Source of the DNA: Mactra quadrangularis
Lineage: Eukaryota > Mollusca > Bivalvia > Venerida > Mactridae
NCBI GenBank assembly: GCA_025267735.1
Contig: CM046303.1
Span: 37,833,380-37,897,379, forward strand
Direction of reading: 5' to 3'
DNA length: 64,000 nucleotides
Shown one piece after another: positions 49,060 through 60,649 of this stretch. Position 1 is the first letter of the stretch; each line of letters begins with the position of its first letter. The notes below the pieces were generated by a model. The model saw only the letters and a list, made by a program, of their open reading frames with translations, ran no database searches and was not told where the DNA came from. A program made the position numbers and the translations under genes.

Positions 49060-51136
49060 GGTCAGGTGGAGAAAAAGTAAATGCGAATGGAACGTTGACA
49101 TTTTTATCATCAAAATAGAGATGGTATTCGGTTATAAATTCATTTTCAGCTTAAATCCCGAATTAGTCAAATTGTTTGCGAAAGTTGTTAAATTGAGACA
49201 AAATGACGATCACAATTCGCTATTCAAAGTATTAAAAGACTTTCGTACACTTTTTAAAACCTAATAAATACATACTAAAATTACTCCTTAATAGATTCAA
49301 GTACGAATCGAAAAGTGCATGACAAGCTGACGAAATTTTAATTTCACAATAAATATATTTATATTTCCTCTGTCCTAAACATGACTTATAAAACACATAT
49401 GCAGGTACGTATGTCGGCATTTTTGGAAAACATATCCATTTCGACGTTTGGGGACTGGAGACAGCGGTTACACTTACACAAACACAAAATCTGGTTTATC
49501 ACTGGGTTCTGTATTCATTTTGTAAAACTCAAAATATCCGACGTGAAAAACACTGACCAACAGCACATTATTACTTGCGCAGTGATTTATTTTGAAGCTG
49601 GACAACATTAGTCCATGGGACATATTTTGAAACAATGAGTCCCACCCAAAAACAACGAACCTGGAGATTTTGGTCACTAAAACATGTCCTTCAAATAATG
49701 CATAATTTTAAACAATCATTTTTCATTCAATATTATTGTGTAGTCTCAATGACTTGGTGTATTTTATATTAATATTATCACATTCATTTTCATTAGTAAA
49801 TAAGTTTTGTGAATCATTTGTAATGTTAAAACATAATTTTATGATAAATTGCAGACTGAGTCATTATCTGTTATTGTGAAGTATTTATCAGTTTTAGCTT
49901 GTTTATTTCTAAATGATTACAATTTTTTATTTCTATATACATTATCTAACTTGGATTAATTTGGAATTGTTTTACACACACCACAGTACAAAATATTACG
50001 ATCGGCCACGTTTACAAAATTATTGTGGACATAAGTTAAATTTCACGATGTCATTTACTTTTTATAGTCAAGTAAATGGTTTGATCAATTATATACATAT
50101 TACTAAATCGTCATAAAATGATGTGGGTTTAAATTTCTATTAAAATAATAGCCACAAATATTTATAATATACTGTAAAATTCGTAATATTCGATAGTAAC
50201 CTTTCATGTCATACTGCAGAACGCTGTATCGCTTGGACGTAATTTTCAGCTGAGGTTTACTTTAATTTTACGGGTATAACGCGCATTAAAAAAATCTGAG
50301 CAAAATCTGAAAACAATCAGCCGATTTATTTGGCGAAATCGAGATGATCGGCCGATTTTTCGGCGAAAAGACAAAAGACAAAATCTCGCGGCCGATTTCT
50401 TTGGCAAAATCGAAAAAAATAGCTTACGGCCGTTTTTTTTTCACGGCAAAATCGAAGTTGTTAGGATCGCATAATTTCACTCTTGGTGGTGAAGCAGGCT
50501 TAAAGTTACGGTGCAACGGCCCATAATCATACTATCAATTATTATGTGTTCATTCACTTACAACCGACCACACAGCTCTCAAATCAATAACAAAGACACC
50601 GTCCGTCATTATATAATTCAGGTCGGCGGTTATCATCAAAGAAGTTGATATACATTAACATTAAGTTTAAAGGGACACAGAGCCGACTCACATTAAATTG
50701 ATTTTAATGACGTTATTATTAGAGCTTTGTTCTTACTCGGATAAAAAAATTAAAAAAATGTCAAAATCACGACACATTTTACTAAAACAGTCATTACTCT
50801 GTGCTAATTATCACCTAACCTTCTATGTAAAAATTAACTGCCAACACGTTATCATTTATCAATTGACGCATGTCCGCGGTTTAAAGTTTGCGTCTCTAAC
50901 GCAGGACGCACGGCAAAATGAATCACTGCTTGAACGCCGGGTCGGGAAAAAGTCGTCCAGAAACCTTCCCAGATTTCGGCGTTTTAGTACGCAACAGAAT
51001 ATAGTGCGGCGCATGAAGACAAATTCGTTGGATTTTTTCGGTTTTTGACAAAATCATTGTTAAAATTTAAAATAAATTATCAATTATAGCTACAGGAATA
51101 TAAATCCATGTATTCAAAGTACATTTAAACATCTAA
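49060..51136. other. Unclassified DNA inside the inner element
   Basis: No domain in the short frames (49040-49264, 49381-49611, 50698-51048). A degenerate tandem region lies at 50310-50460. Confidence 0.4.
50310..50460. repeat. Degenerate tandem repeat of GGCCGATTT..TTGGCAAAATCGA
   Basis: Three to four units of about 40-50 bp containing GCCGATTTNTTTGGC and AAATCGA, with locally palindromic CGATTT/AAATCG words. Confidence 0.6.
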
Positions 51137-51610
51137 AGGTTACATACCACTAAATGGTAACCGGAAGTAGGCATTTACCGGAAGTAGAAAGTGTGACATG
51201 GTCCTTATTTATTTTTTGAGAGTGCATGTATACCTCATTTGTGGTGCTTTTTAATATTGAAGAGTATGTATGTCTTTGACAATGCTTTTCCTATGAAAGT
51301 ATGCAAAAATTCAATGGATCTGGTTAGTTTAGTCGCGAAAACTTGTTAAAAGGGGAGATGACTCTGTACGGCTGTTGAAGAGTTAAAAACCAGGACATTT
51401 TCAGGGTAGGAACTTTCAATCGAAATTTATTTTCTTATAAGTAACGTAACTTTTTTTCTAATACTGATCATTTTGAGGGGAATAGATAGATCTTTCAGCC
51501 TATATATAGTTTGGGGTATCTCACACCCCTGGGTCATAGTGTAATTTGTCATTGAAAATGAGACTTTTTATATACAACAAAGAAGGATTTTATTTAGTGG
51601 TATGTAACCT
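51137..51610 (+). mobile_element. 474-bp MITE, copy 1
   Basis: Inverted termini AGGTTACATACCACTAAAT and ATTTAGTGGTATGTAACCT. The downstream flank is TTAA and the upstream flank CTAA, so a TTAA target is possible. A copy of identical length lies in direct orientation at 53727-54200; reading them side by side I see a single difference (TGTATACC against TGGATACC). Non-coding. Confidence 0.9.
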
Positions 51611-51656
51611 TTAAGAGATTACGTCGTCTGCCAGATTTTTGATTTTTGATGGATTG

Positions 51657-52024
51657 AATATAAAGATTATGGAGAAAATCATTAATATATGTCATTTAGA
51701 TGTAGAAAATGGATGTTTGGTGTGGGATGGTGCATGTAGTGGTGCTGGGCTGTCCAAATATGGGAGAATTAGGGTAAAATGCCCATCCGGGACCCCATCT
51801 GCAACCAGTTTGTGCATAGATTGATGTATCAATTCCCATGCAATGATATTTTTTGATCATGATGTATGCCTATCACATCTGTGCTATACTAGATTATGTT
51901 GTAATGTTCTCCATTGGATCACTAAGCCTCTAACTGTCAATAATGAAGGGAAACCTGGTCAGGCTGGTGTCGGAGTTGGACACCAGGCCGGTCATGGAGA
52001 TCAACAGAAATGCTTTCTCAACTG
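51657..52024 (+). pseudogene. His-Me finger (I-PpoI-like) homing endonuclease domain, degraded
   Basis: One frame gives CHLDVENGCLVWDGACSG then SKYGRIRVKCPSG. A shifted frame gives FVHRLMYQFPCND (about 51808-51850). The first frame resumes with VCLSHLCYTRLCCNVLHW then TVNNEGK and GHQAGHGDQQKCF. The order (CxxW..G.G..R...HR..Y...SHLC...C.N..H....NN...C/H) is that of the zinc-binding His-Cys box of His-Me finger nucleases, where the SH histidine acts in catalysis, later Asn binds metal and Cys/His residues hold zinc. Two compensating frameshifts (one stop at 51822-51824) and the loss of a zinc cysteine near the GQAGVGVG stretch show decay. It sits between the two identical MITEs near the centre of the palindrome. 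Host element unknown. Confidence 0.7.
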
Positions 52025-53726
52025 ATGTATTGTCATGTGACATATAAATGATGTAATATTTGACTATTTTCTTGTAAGAGCACTAATTTTTGTCATATTT
52101 ATCAATTCAAACTCAATACATACTCTTATGCACTCAACATAAGATATACAAAAGCAAGAAAATATGAAAGAACCGCACAAAAATCACTACCGCAGTATCA
52201 TCACTGGTCATACACACCACCAAGATGACTGTTAGGGGGCTGTATTAGCATTTCTTATTTACATTTACACCTAAAATCACACAATATTGTGACCTAGCAC
52301 TTGTTTTTGCCTATTTTAGGGAGGGGCAATGTGTGTAAGACTTGTTGAATGGAGCTTCCTTTCATGAGGCTAATAGCTTTGTCTCCATTTGGTGGTTGGG
52401 TGCAAATTCTTTTTCGCCGCAACCTAGGAGTCCCACTGTCTGCAATTTCTTTTGTCAGTTGCGCAAATCTGATTAATAACTTTTGACCGCCAAGAAAGGA
52501 TGCTTCCAGGAATTGACTTTTGAAAGGAAAGGATCCTGTGAACCCATTATTCAGGTTGTGGATCTGGAAGTGAATACAGCTCCATACCATACCCATTTAT
52601 TTTAGAATCTCCTGAGTCAAAAGTTGATTTACCATCACATTTTTTATCATAAAACCTGTTTTTTCTGTTGCAACTGTCACAAAAATCCACAAGTTTTGTG
52701 GTATTCATAATTTTATTGGTTTGCCATTCAGACTTGAGTTACTTAGGGAATGTTAGGGATCATTGATTTCATCATCCCACTAAGGTCTGAAAAGGCGGTT
52801 TATTAGTAGTGAATCCATCCACACCACCGAAGGTCAGTTTACAATTATGCTCTCTTATTCTACTGTCAAAGACTACCTTTTTCATTCTAGGATATTTTAC
52901 ATCCACAAAACAACTTTTTATGTAATATTTTTGCCCTTTAATGGGCATTTGACACCTTTTTTGAAATCCCACCCACCTACTGAGTGCTTTTCTTCTAGGA
53001 TGGGTCATGATCAATACACACAGTCAAATTATCAGAAAATATGATATAAAAAAACATGGAAAAACATGAAATATACATTCAAAGACTCAAAATGTCCTCA
53101 TATAGACACCACTGATGAGAACATTTTCCTCAGGAAGTGAGATTAGTGGTCTTCCAGAGGGGTCGGCGAAAATCCAGATTTTGAAGAGCCCCCATTAGGC
53201 CTGCTGATTGAAAAGTCATAAAGTCACCTTTGTGACATCCATGTTTAAAAAATCATGTTTGATTCAGTTGAATTGACTGTAGCCTGCATAGAAACATGTC
53301 ATTTGGTTATCTGATGTGACATTAAAATGTTTTTTAAACCAGAAAAAGCTTGAAAATTGGTTCATTTTTTGCTATTTTGGGTCATTTTTTCTCTAAAAAT
53401 CACTATACAAACATAGAAAAGGTGAAAATAATGCTTGGAAAATGTTGCATTTGCCTTTTCTATCATGAATATACAGAAAAACATCAATATATAGTCAGTT
53501 ATAACACTAATTTATGTGAAAAAGCTTTAATTTCATCTATATGTAATTTTTAAAAAAATGCCTAAAATTTGACCAATTTCTTGAGAATGGGTGATGTCAG
53601 CTAAAATGCTCTAACTGCTTAGATAATCAATATTTTTTTATGAAACTGCACATAATTGCTCAGAAGTGATTGGTCTTTCACTTTATGAATTGATTTTTAA
53701 GAGCCAAAAAACTTTTTGTCCCTTAA
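52025..53726 (-). other. Possible decayed coding remnants between the two MITEs
   Basis: Minus-strand frames of 100 codons (52596-52294) and 80 codons (53014-52772) lie in series. The second reads SRWVGFQKRCQMPIKGQKYY and has a protein-like composition. I recognise no family. They may be relics of the element that carried the endonuclease domain, or chance. Confidence 0.3.
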
Positions 53727-54200
53727 AGGTTACATACCACTAAATGGTAACCGGAAGTAGGCATTTACCGGAAGTAGAAAGTGTGACATGGTCCTTATTT
53801 ATTTTTTGAGAGTGCATGGATACCTCATTTGTGGTGCTTTTTAATATTGAAGAGTATGTATGTCTTTGACAATGCTTTTCCTATGAAAGTATGCAAAAAT
53901 TCAATGGATCTGGTTAGTTTAGTCGCGAAAACTTGTTAAAAGGGGAGATGACTCTGTACGGCTGTTGAAGAGTTAAAAACCAGGACATTTTCAGGGTAGG
54001 AACTTTCAATCGAAATTTATTTTCTTATAAGTAACGTAACTTTTTTTCTAATACTGATCATTTTGAGGGGAATAGATAGATCTTTCAGCCTATATATAGT
54101 TTGGGGTATCTCACACCCCTGGGTCATAGTGTAATTTGTCATTGAAAATGAGACTTTTTATATACAACAAAGAAGGATTTTATTTAGTGGTATGTAACCT
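53727..54200 (+). mobile_element. 474-bp MITE, copy 2
   Basis: Same termini, length and orientation as 51137-51610, with one visible base difference. Upstream flank TTAA, downstream AAAG. Confidence 0.9.
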
Positions 54201-54544
54201 AAAGGTACAGATGCATAGTTAAACTGTGTATTCTACTTTCGATTTCAAATGTCTGTGTAAAGAATGACAGATGTAAACACGTTACGACGGAGGTTTAATT
54301 ACTGGTTAAAAAGTTTAATTTAATGAGGAAAGTTTGTTGGAAAATAAAATTTTATTGAGAAGACACAAAATACATACTCTATTTGTTGAGTATACTTGTT
54401 GGGGGAAATTACTAGAATGTAAACATTGCCACGTGTTTTCAGGTAAATAAACAGTTTTACCCATGATGCTCGGCGTCTTCGTACAAAGGTCAGTCAGACC
54501 GTTTGTGTACAGAATGACGACATTGTGCAAGTTTTTAATATTAA

Positions 54545-55076
54545 TGCCGCGAAACAGACATCGGCAAAGAACGTATGCAAATAAAGTAAAAAGTAAAATA
54601 TCATAAATCTGAACCGGTTCGTATCATTGTATTAATCTGAACCGGTTCGCATCATTCTTCAAAAATTCTATTTTTATGTCCAAACTATATCTGGAGGAGT
54701 TGATACTTTACTACAAGACTATTTACGTGTTCCGTGGTTTATACATAGCAATTTTAACGAGAAGAAATGCTTTTTTGTGATAAAGTAGGCTAAAGTATGA
54801 ATTTGAACCAGTTCGCATCCGTCCAAAACGATCCAATTTTTGCTCACTTCGATTCCAATGTCTGGGATAACTTGTTGAAATTCTAATTGAATCTGTAGGT
54901 AATATACATCAGTAGAAGCGGAAAAACGAGTAGCGTGTTATAGTAATTTTCGTTTTTTTATGGGTGGACGAATAAAAGAGTAAATTAGAAAAAATACCTG
55001 AAATTTTCCAAAATGGCGTCCGTTTGTTTACGTTTTGAATGATACGAACTGGTTTTGATTCTCCACCCTGTTTAAA
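54545..55076 (-). repeat. Inner inverted arm, right
   Basis: Partner of 48371-48905 in reverse, ending CTCCACCCTGTT. Immediately followed by the element at 55087. Confidence 0.75.
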
Positions 55077-55086
55077 ATCGTACGTG

Positions 55087-56023
55087 TATAGTCCGATTTG
55101 ATCCGGTGAGCCGTGACTGCACTTTTGTATTTATAGATTTTTGGAATATTCCTACAAAAAGGTAACACAGCTTATTAACCAACCAATTGATTACTGGCTT
55201 CATCATAATTATTCAAGATTGATTTAAGTGACTCAATAGTCGTGGCGGTAAGACACTTGGATTGATAAACATTGCTTTTGCTACCCCGGGTTCGAATCCT
55301 GCTTAGTATCCTTTATTCTTTTTTTATTTTTTTTATTTTTTTATTTTTTGCAATCATGGAAACGTACAACTCGAAATCTCTGTGCAGCACGAAGCCAAAT
55401 GTATATAAAATAGAATATGCATATTTGCCTTAGTTTGTGCTTAGTTATTACTTTGATGTCATACACTTAACTGTCTCGACCGTGTCTTATAGAAATGATT
55501 CTGAGCACATGCATTTTATAAGAAAGAGAAGTGAAATGGAATGCATGTAACTTTGGCACATTCGTTCGATTGTATCCTAGTTTGATTTCTATTCAGCCAC
55601 TGCATTTGAAGCCGAATGTATAATATAAATGTATTATTTTTCGGTACAATGTAAATTGCTGCATTTAAAAAATAAAGAACAAGGAAATAAAACAAATAGA
55701 AATTTAACAAAATCAAATTATAGCACAACAATCATTATATGATACGGACAACTATACATGAATTTAATAATAAATTAAAAAGTGTGGAGGCGGTGAGGTT
55801 CGAACCACTGCAGTAAAATTTATGCATTGGTCATATGTTTCTGACTCGTTACCGACTGCGCTATTTTGAACAATGATTTTGAATTATTATATCATGCATA
55901 TATACTTGAGATATTATAGTTTGTATTGATTTTTAGTGTAGTATTTACTGGTTATACCTATCGTCATGGTTATGATTAGACTCGTCCAACCTGTCACGGC
56001 TCACCGAATAAAATCAGACTATA
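55087..56023. mobile_element. 0.94-kb element with two opposed tRNA-like segments
   Basis: Imperfect inverted termini: TATAGTCCGATTTGATCCGG then TGAGCCGTGAC at the left, GTCACGGCTCACCGAATAAA then ATCAGACTATA at the right. Inside, 55225-55300 (plus) ends in CGGGTTCGAATCCTGC, and 55795-55865 (minus) has TAGCGCAGTCGGTAACGAG and GTGGTTCGAACCTC. Both are tRNA-like with A/B box spacing, one enlarged. Right-end sequence recurs at 59030-59205. No protein. Confidence 0.7.
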
Positions 56024-58804
56024 GAATATGTATAGATTTTGACGATACAGACGACAGTGATGATGATATTTGAGTTTGTATATACTGTTATACTTAGTTA
56101 TCAAATAAAATTTCTAACCGGGCCTCATATTTAGCTATTATTTTGTATCTACTGTTATGTGGCTGTTCTGATTATGGAACATACCCATTTAACAAAAGTC
56201 TCTTTTTAGCTTCAAAATTTGCATTGCATGTCTATGGGAAGTATGTTTTGTAATTAAAGAAAAATTCTGATTTTTTTGGATTTGAGAAGGAAAATGCTAG
56301 TTATGATAACATACAAAATTTGAGTTAATTCCATCCTATAGTTATTGAGATATTTCATGATTTTAGGGGTCCAGCTTTAACGCAAACGACCTATACTTGA
56401 TTACATGCGAAAAACATGGTAGCATTTAATAGTAAATTTTGTTTTACAATTCATGGTGGAATAAAAGAGAAAAGTTTGAGGCAATACCTTATTTCTATCA
56501 AATTAGAGCATTTATTTATTTTAATTCAATCTATTTACGCATTGTATCATACAAATGACATTGAGTCAACAAGGCAAATTAGCATATAATCAGTTGTTTT
56601 ATAACAATGATACACAAAAGTTAAGCATTACAAAATTACTAGTGTATGTTAGGCAAAAAACATATGTTGAAGTACTTTAATTTGAATATAAATCGTTAAC
56701 TCGAAAAGCAGTACACTTGAAATAACTTATTTGCATATTTAAATCATCTGATCATTTTAAATGTGGTATGATATGACAGCTAGACACTAAAACATAGGTG
56801 CAGACACATATTTTGAATTTTTATTATTATTTGTTATTAGCGAAAATGGAATTTTGATATTGGCGAACTAAATTTTCATATTATGCAAATTAATGAAGGA
56901 TGACATGTTGGCATCACTTAGTTTCATAATAAGCTTTGTTCAATGATAAATAAACTGCATCAAAATTATCCAAGCATCAACAGTATGATAGAAAATGGCA
57001 TAAATATACGTGACACCATGCAATGGATCAAATAGTGCAAATCCTTTCACTTATAATGTAATTTGAATATTTTGCGTAACATAAAGTCATCATTTACTGG
57101 TTTAATATTATCATTTGATATATTTGTGTCTAAAACGTACAAAAATAACATTACATAACCAAATGTTACTCAAAATATACAAGCAAAATCAAATTACTTT
57201 TTAATGTATAGAAACCCCGAATATTGTATTCAGTAAAATACCTAATTTGCATAAATTTGCATATTTAAATGATCTGATCAAGCTAAAATTAGTTCGATAT
57301 GATAGATAGACTATGAAAACATGGGTATGGAGGCTAATTTTAAATTTCTATCCAAGTTGGTTATTGTGTTATTAGGGAAAAACGGAATTTCGATAATGGC
57401 GGACTTAATTTACATAATTTGCAAATTGTTCAAGTAATATAGGGTGTAATTACTCGGATTCTCATTCAGTACCGTTCAACGACATATAAACTGCAAAATA
57501 ACTTTGTGGGGACTCAAGTACAGGGTTCACCTTGAATATGACATTTTACTGCAGGGCTATAGACCAAACTGTGACTGGTAAGGGTTGGTTAGGGAGCTGG
57601 TATTAGCTTATGTTTTATCATCAAGTATTTTGCTAATTTATATTTTTTATTTTCATGGTATGGTCAAAACTTCCGTGCATTCGATTTTTTAAAAAATAAT
57701 TTAGAACATAGAATAAATGACGTTTGAAACTTATATCTCCGAAAATGGTAAAAATGTGACGTAATCACTTGTTTTGATGTCCAGTGCTTTCAGCACCCGA
57801 TTATTTTCAAAACATTTACAAAATCTTATAGTCGAAGCGTATCATAATGTAGAACCAAAATTATTTGTTCGAAACATGAAAAATAAGCGCGCAATGCGTT
57901 TTTAAAGTTTAAAGACGATTTTTTAGAAATTAGTGACGTCATCGGTTTTTGGCCAATAGCATCTTCCTGCCCCAAAAATTGAAAAATCACCTGGCAGATT
58001 CGTAAAGAGCACACATTTTTCTATAAAAAAACCATCAAAATATTGCTGATATACCGATGAGTACAGCGAACCACTTTTTTAGACGCTTTTCTCAACTGGG
58101 CCGACATACTATCTATAGATATATCGGATCTATCGCGTCCGTATCGAACAAATATCGATTAATGACAATTATGCTTTTGTATAATTCAAAATCCTGGCCT
58201 GCAAATTGGTTGATATCTGTTACTCACTGTTCCTGCCAAAACTATTTGTCAGGATCTTTTAAATTTTTCTTTATTTATCTCTTTCCAACGTGCACTTAAT
58301 CCTGCCTGTAACACTCGAGAGAAGGTTTGGCAGTATAAAGAGATAAAATATTTTGTAAAGCAAATCAACATCCTACTGCTTCTGGACAGTTCGGTATGGG
58401 CTAATCTGTGGACGAACTATCTAATATTATGACACACCTAAAAAGTTACGCAAACGTCTTAAATCGGTTACGTCATGTTTTGTTCTTGGGAAGTAGCTGT
58501 TGCGGTTAAAAGGCCTCTTTTTATGTACTTTGATTTTCAATTTGCCCGGAGACCAACGATCGCCCCTTATTATACAGATCACTTTTGGGAACCAAAAGTC
58601 ACACGGATTGGTAAGGACAGATCCGCAATGTAAGGAGCACTTGACTGAACAGAAGCGATAAGTCATGTAAATAGCTTCAGTTCTGAAAGACTATGTTTTC
58701 CCTTTTGCCGATGTTTTTAAGCGTCAGCAAATATGAATTACTGGAAATAAATCCAACTGAAACCAAACATCCTGTCGGCATAAAGATGGTGTCTAGATCC
58801 AGAC

Positions 58805-58883
58805 CATTCTCGTACCCCAAGGTTATCAAGATTCTCAATCTAACTAGTATCGAGAATCTTACTAGGCTCTGGGAACGAGAATG
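58805..58883. repeat. 79-bp palindromic mini-element (copy 2)
   Basis: Ends CATTCTCGTACCC and GGGAACGAGAATG are inverted. Shares GGTTATCAAGATTC and AACTAGTATCGAGAATC with 16029-16103. Confidence 0.65.
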
Positions 58884-59029
58884 TTACATATGAACAGGAA
58901 AACGTTTTATAACAAGATACCATTTTATGACTGAAAAACCTTCACATGACAATTCAATATAATGCTTTTTTGAGTAACCTTTAGATTATACTTAATAATT
59001 CTTTTTTTGTTTGCCGTGACAATCACTTG

Positions 59030-59205
59030 TCTGCGTTACAGTCTGCGCTATTTTGGAAGATTGTCATTGCTCTACTTTACTATGCAAATATATTTGAGAT
59101 AATGATAATTTATTTTGGTTATCGAGGATTTATTATTGGTTATACCTATCTTTAAGGTTAAGATTGTACTCTTCCATGCTGGTACTGCTCACGGAATAAA
59201 ATCGA
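59030..59205 (+). repeat. Fragment of the 55087-type element (right end)
   Basis: Shares GTTACAGTCTGCGCTATTTT, TTATTGGTTATACCTATC and GCTCACGGAATAAAATCG with the right part of 55087-56023. Left part absent. Confidence 0.65.
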
Positions 59206-60649
59206 ACCATAACCGACATACATGTGTTTTGTATATTAAATTATATAACCACTTGTCGTGGTTTGATTGATTTAAGTTGGTTTAATTTTATCTCAGGGAA
59301 TCTGAAAACAAAATATTTTCTCGAGAATGTAAGATTCAGTATTTTGTCAATCTAGTTCATTAAGCAACGCCGGAAAGAACACGAAACACGTGGCTGGTAC
59401 TAAATATTACATTGACATCTTAAAGCTACATGGCTAACGAAATGAACAAGATAAGTATAAGGCTTAGCTAAATGACAGTCGTCGACACGAATAAACTTTG
59501 AAAAGTAAGCTTAAATCCTGGATTAAACTTTATTACCATCTTTTAATAAATTCCAGCTACGCCTGTATCATTAAATGCTATTGACAATAATCACGTCTGT
59601 ACTTAATCATAAGTCACGTTCACAACACAACTTAGAGAAACTAATTTCATCAGGCCATTGTTAAAGGGTTACGTAGGTAGATCAGTGGGGTATGGAATTT
59701 TAAGGTTTACCAGTTTATTTAACATATAAATGCGACACAAACTAGGCCACGTTCTTGTCCTGGAAACAGCTCACTGTCGTGGAAGAACATGGTTACTTCA
59801 CTCGTGTAACAGAACTCGATTTAATGCTCACATACTCGTAAATTCGAGTGGGTTTTGAAAATTGCGAGTTAATTTTTTACAACTCGCAAATTTTCGCGAG
59901 TAGAAAAAGCTCCGGATAGCGCTAGTTCAGATCTTAAAACAAATAATTTAAGCTTAATACGACCTACAAAGGATTCACAATGCTACCTGAAGATGCACTC
60001 TGTGGGCGCCGCCATTATTGCGCCTTGCCGTAATCGATTTCTATAAAGTAATGCATCCGTCTAGTAGAGTTAGCGATTCTCACTCAATCACATAAAAAAA
60101 ATTGTGACCGGTTGTCTAATTCAGCTCCTGTATAAACTGAATTATTTAGTCCGGGGTAAAATTAATGCGATGTTTGTTAAATTAAACTGGATTAAGCTTG
60201 CTTAGCATTGGACAGAATAAGCTATTCGGACATTTGTTTGTCAAATGAACGGTAATACTTGACGTTTATTATTTTTTACTTATACTATTTTCTATTTTTC
60301 TTAATGTTTATGTATATATAATACATACTTGCAATTTTTCTCTCCTTAAAAGAGTTACGTTGGAGGATGAGCTAACGGGATCCTTTGATCCGGTATTTGT
60401 CATGGCACCTCAACGGCCAGTGGTTATCTTTTTTATTAATAATCCATTCCTTATTGTTATCATTTATTCTTTATTTTGCTGTCTGACGAAAAAGTCAAAT
60501 GGATGCCAGACGTTCCAAAACTTGTAAATTAGATTATGGGTGTGTATGTTGGTATACTGTGTTTGTATCTACATAAAATTACATAAAATGTTGATAATAA
60601 TTGTATTTTCTGCATGATCTTTTTGTTATATGTTTTATTACTCTTTTTT

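Larger units (their letters stand above)
48025..56394. mobile_element. 8.4-kb inner element with AGGTCGTTTGCGTTAA termini
   Basis: Left end ATAGGTCGTTTGCGTTAA at 48025, right end TTAACGCAAACGACCTAT at 56394, with similarity through GCTGGACCCCTA. TATA or TA is repeated at both junctions. About 300 bp of each end can be aligned loosely in inverted orientation (for example CTGTTCTGATTAT against ATAATCAGAACAG). It is nested in the 12.66-kb element and carries further nested features. No transposase seen. Confidence 0.7.
45448..58110. mobile_element. 12.66-kb palindrome-ended element (unclassified)
   Basis: The ends AGTATGTCGGCCCA (45448) and TGGGCCGACATACT (58110) are inverted and flanked by ATCT on both sides (45444-45447, 58111-58114). 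The inverted match continues for about 1.4 kb (45448-46850 against 56700-58110), at over 90% identity in the outer 300 bp. Inside are an 8.4-kb inner element (48025-56394), two MITEs, and a dead endonuclease domain. AG-start termini and long inverted arms recall Polintons/Mavericks, but none of their genes is visible and the flank match is 4 bp, not 6. Non-autonomous or gutted; class unknown. Confidence 0.7.
58111..60600. other. Unclassified DNA between the palindrome and the LINE remnant
   Basis: Contains the mini-palindrome at 58805 and an element fragment at 59030. A 79-codon minus-strand frame (58666-58427) rich in Cys, Arg and Lys has no recognised domain. Around 59828-59902, ACTCG/CGAGT words form small hairpins. 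No gene called. Confidence 0.4.

Noticed and set aside
45448..58110. Complete Polinton/Maverick
   Set aside because: No polymerase, integrase, protease, ATPase or capsid genes are visible, and the flanking repeat is 4 bp rather than 6.
58427..58666. Cys-rich 79-codon minus-strand frame as a zinc-finger exon
   Set aside because: Cysteine spacing does not match a family I can name, and there are no convincing splice sites.
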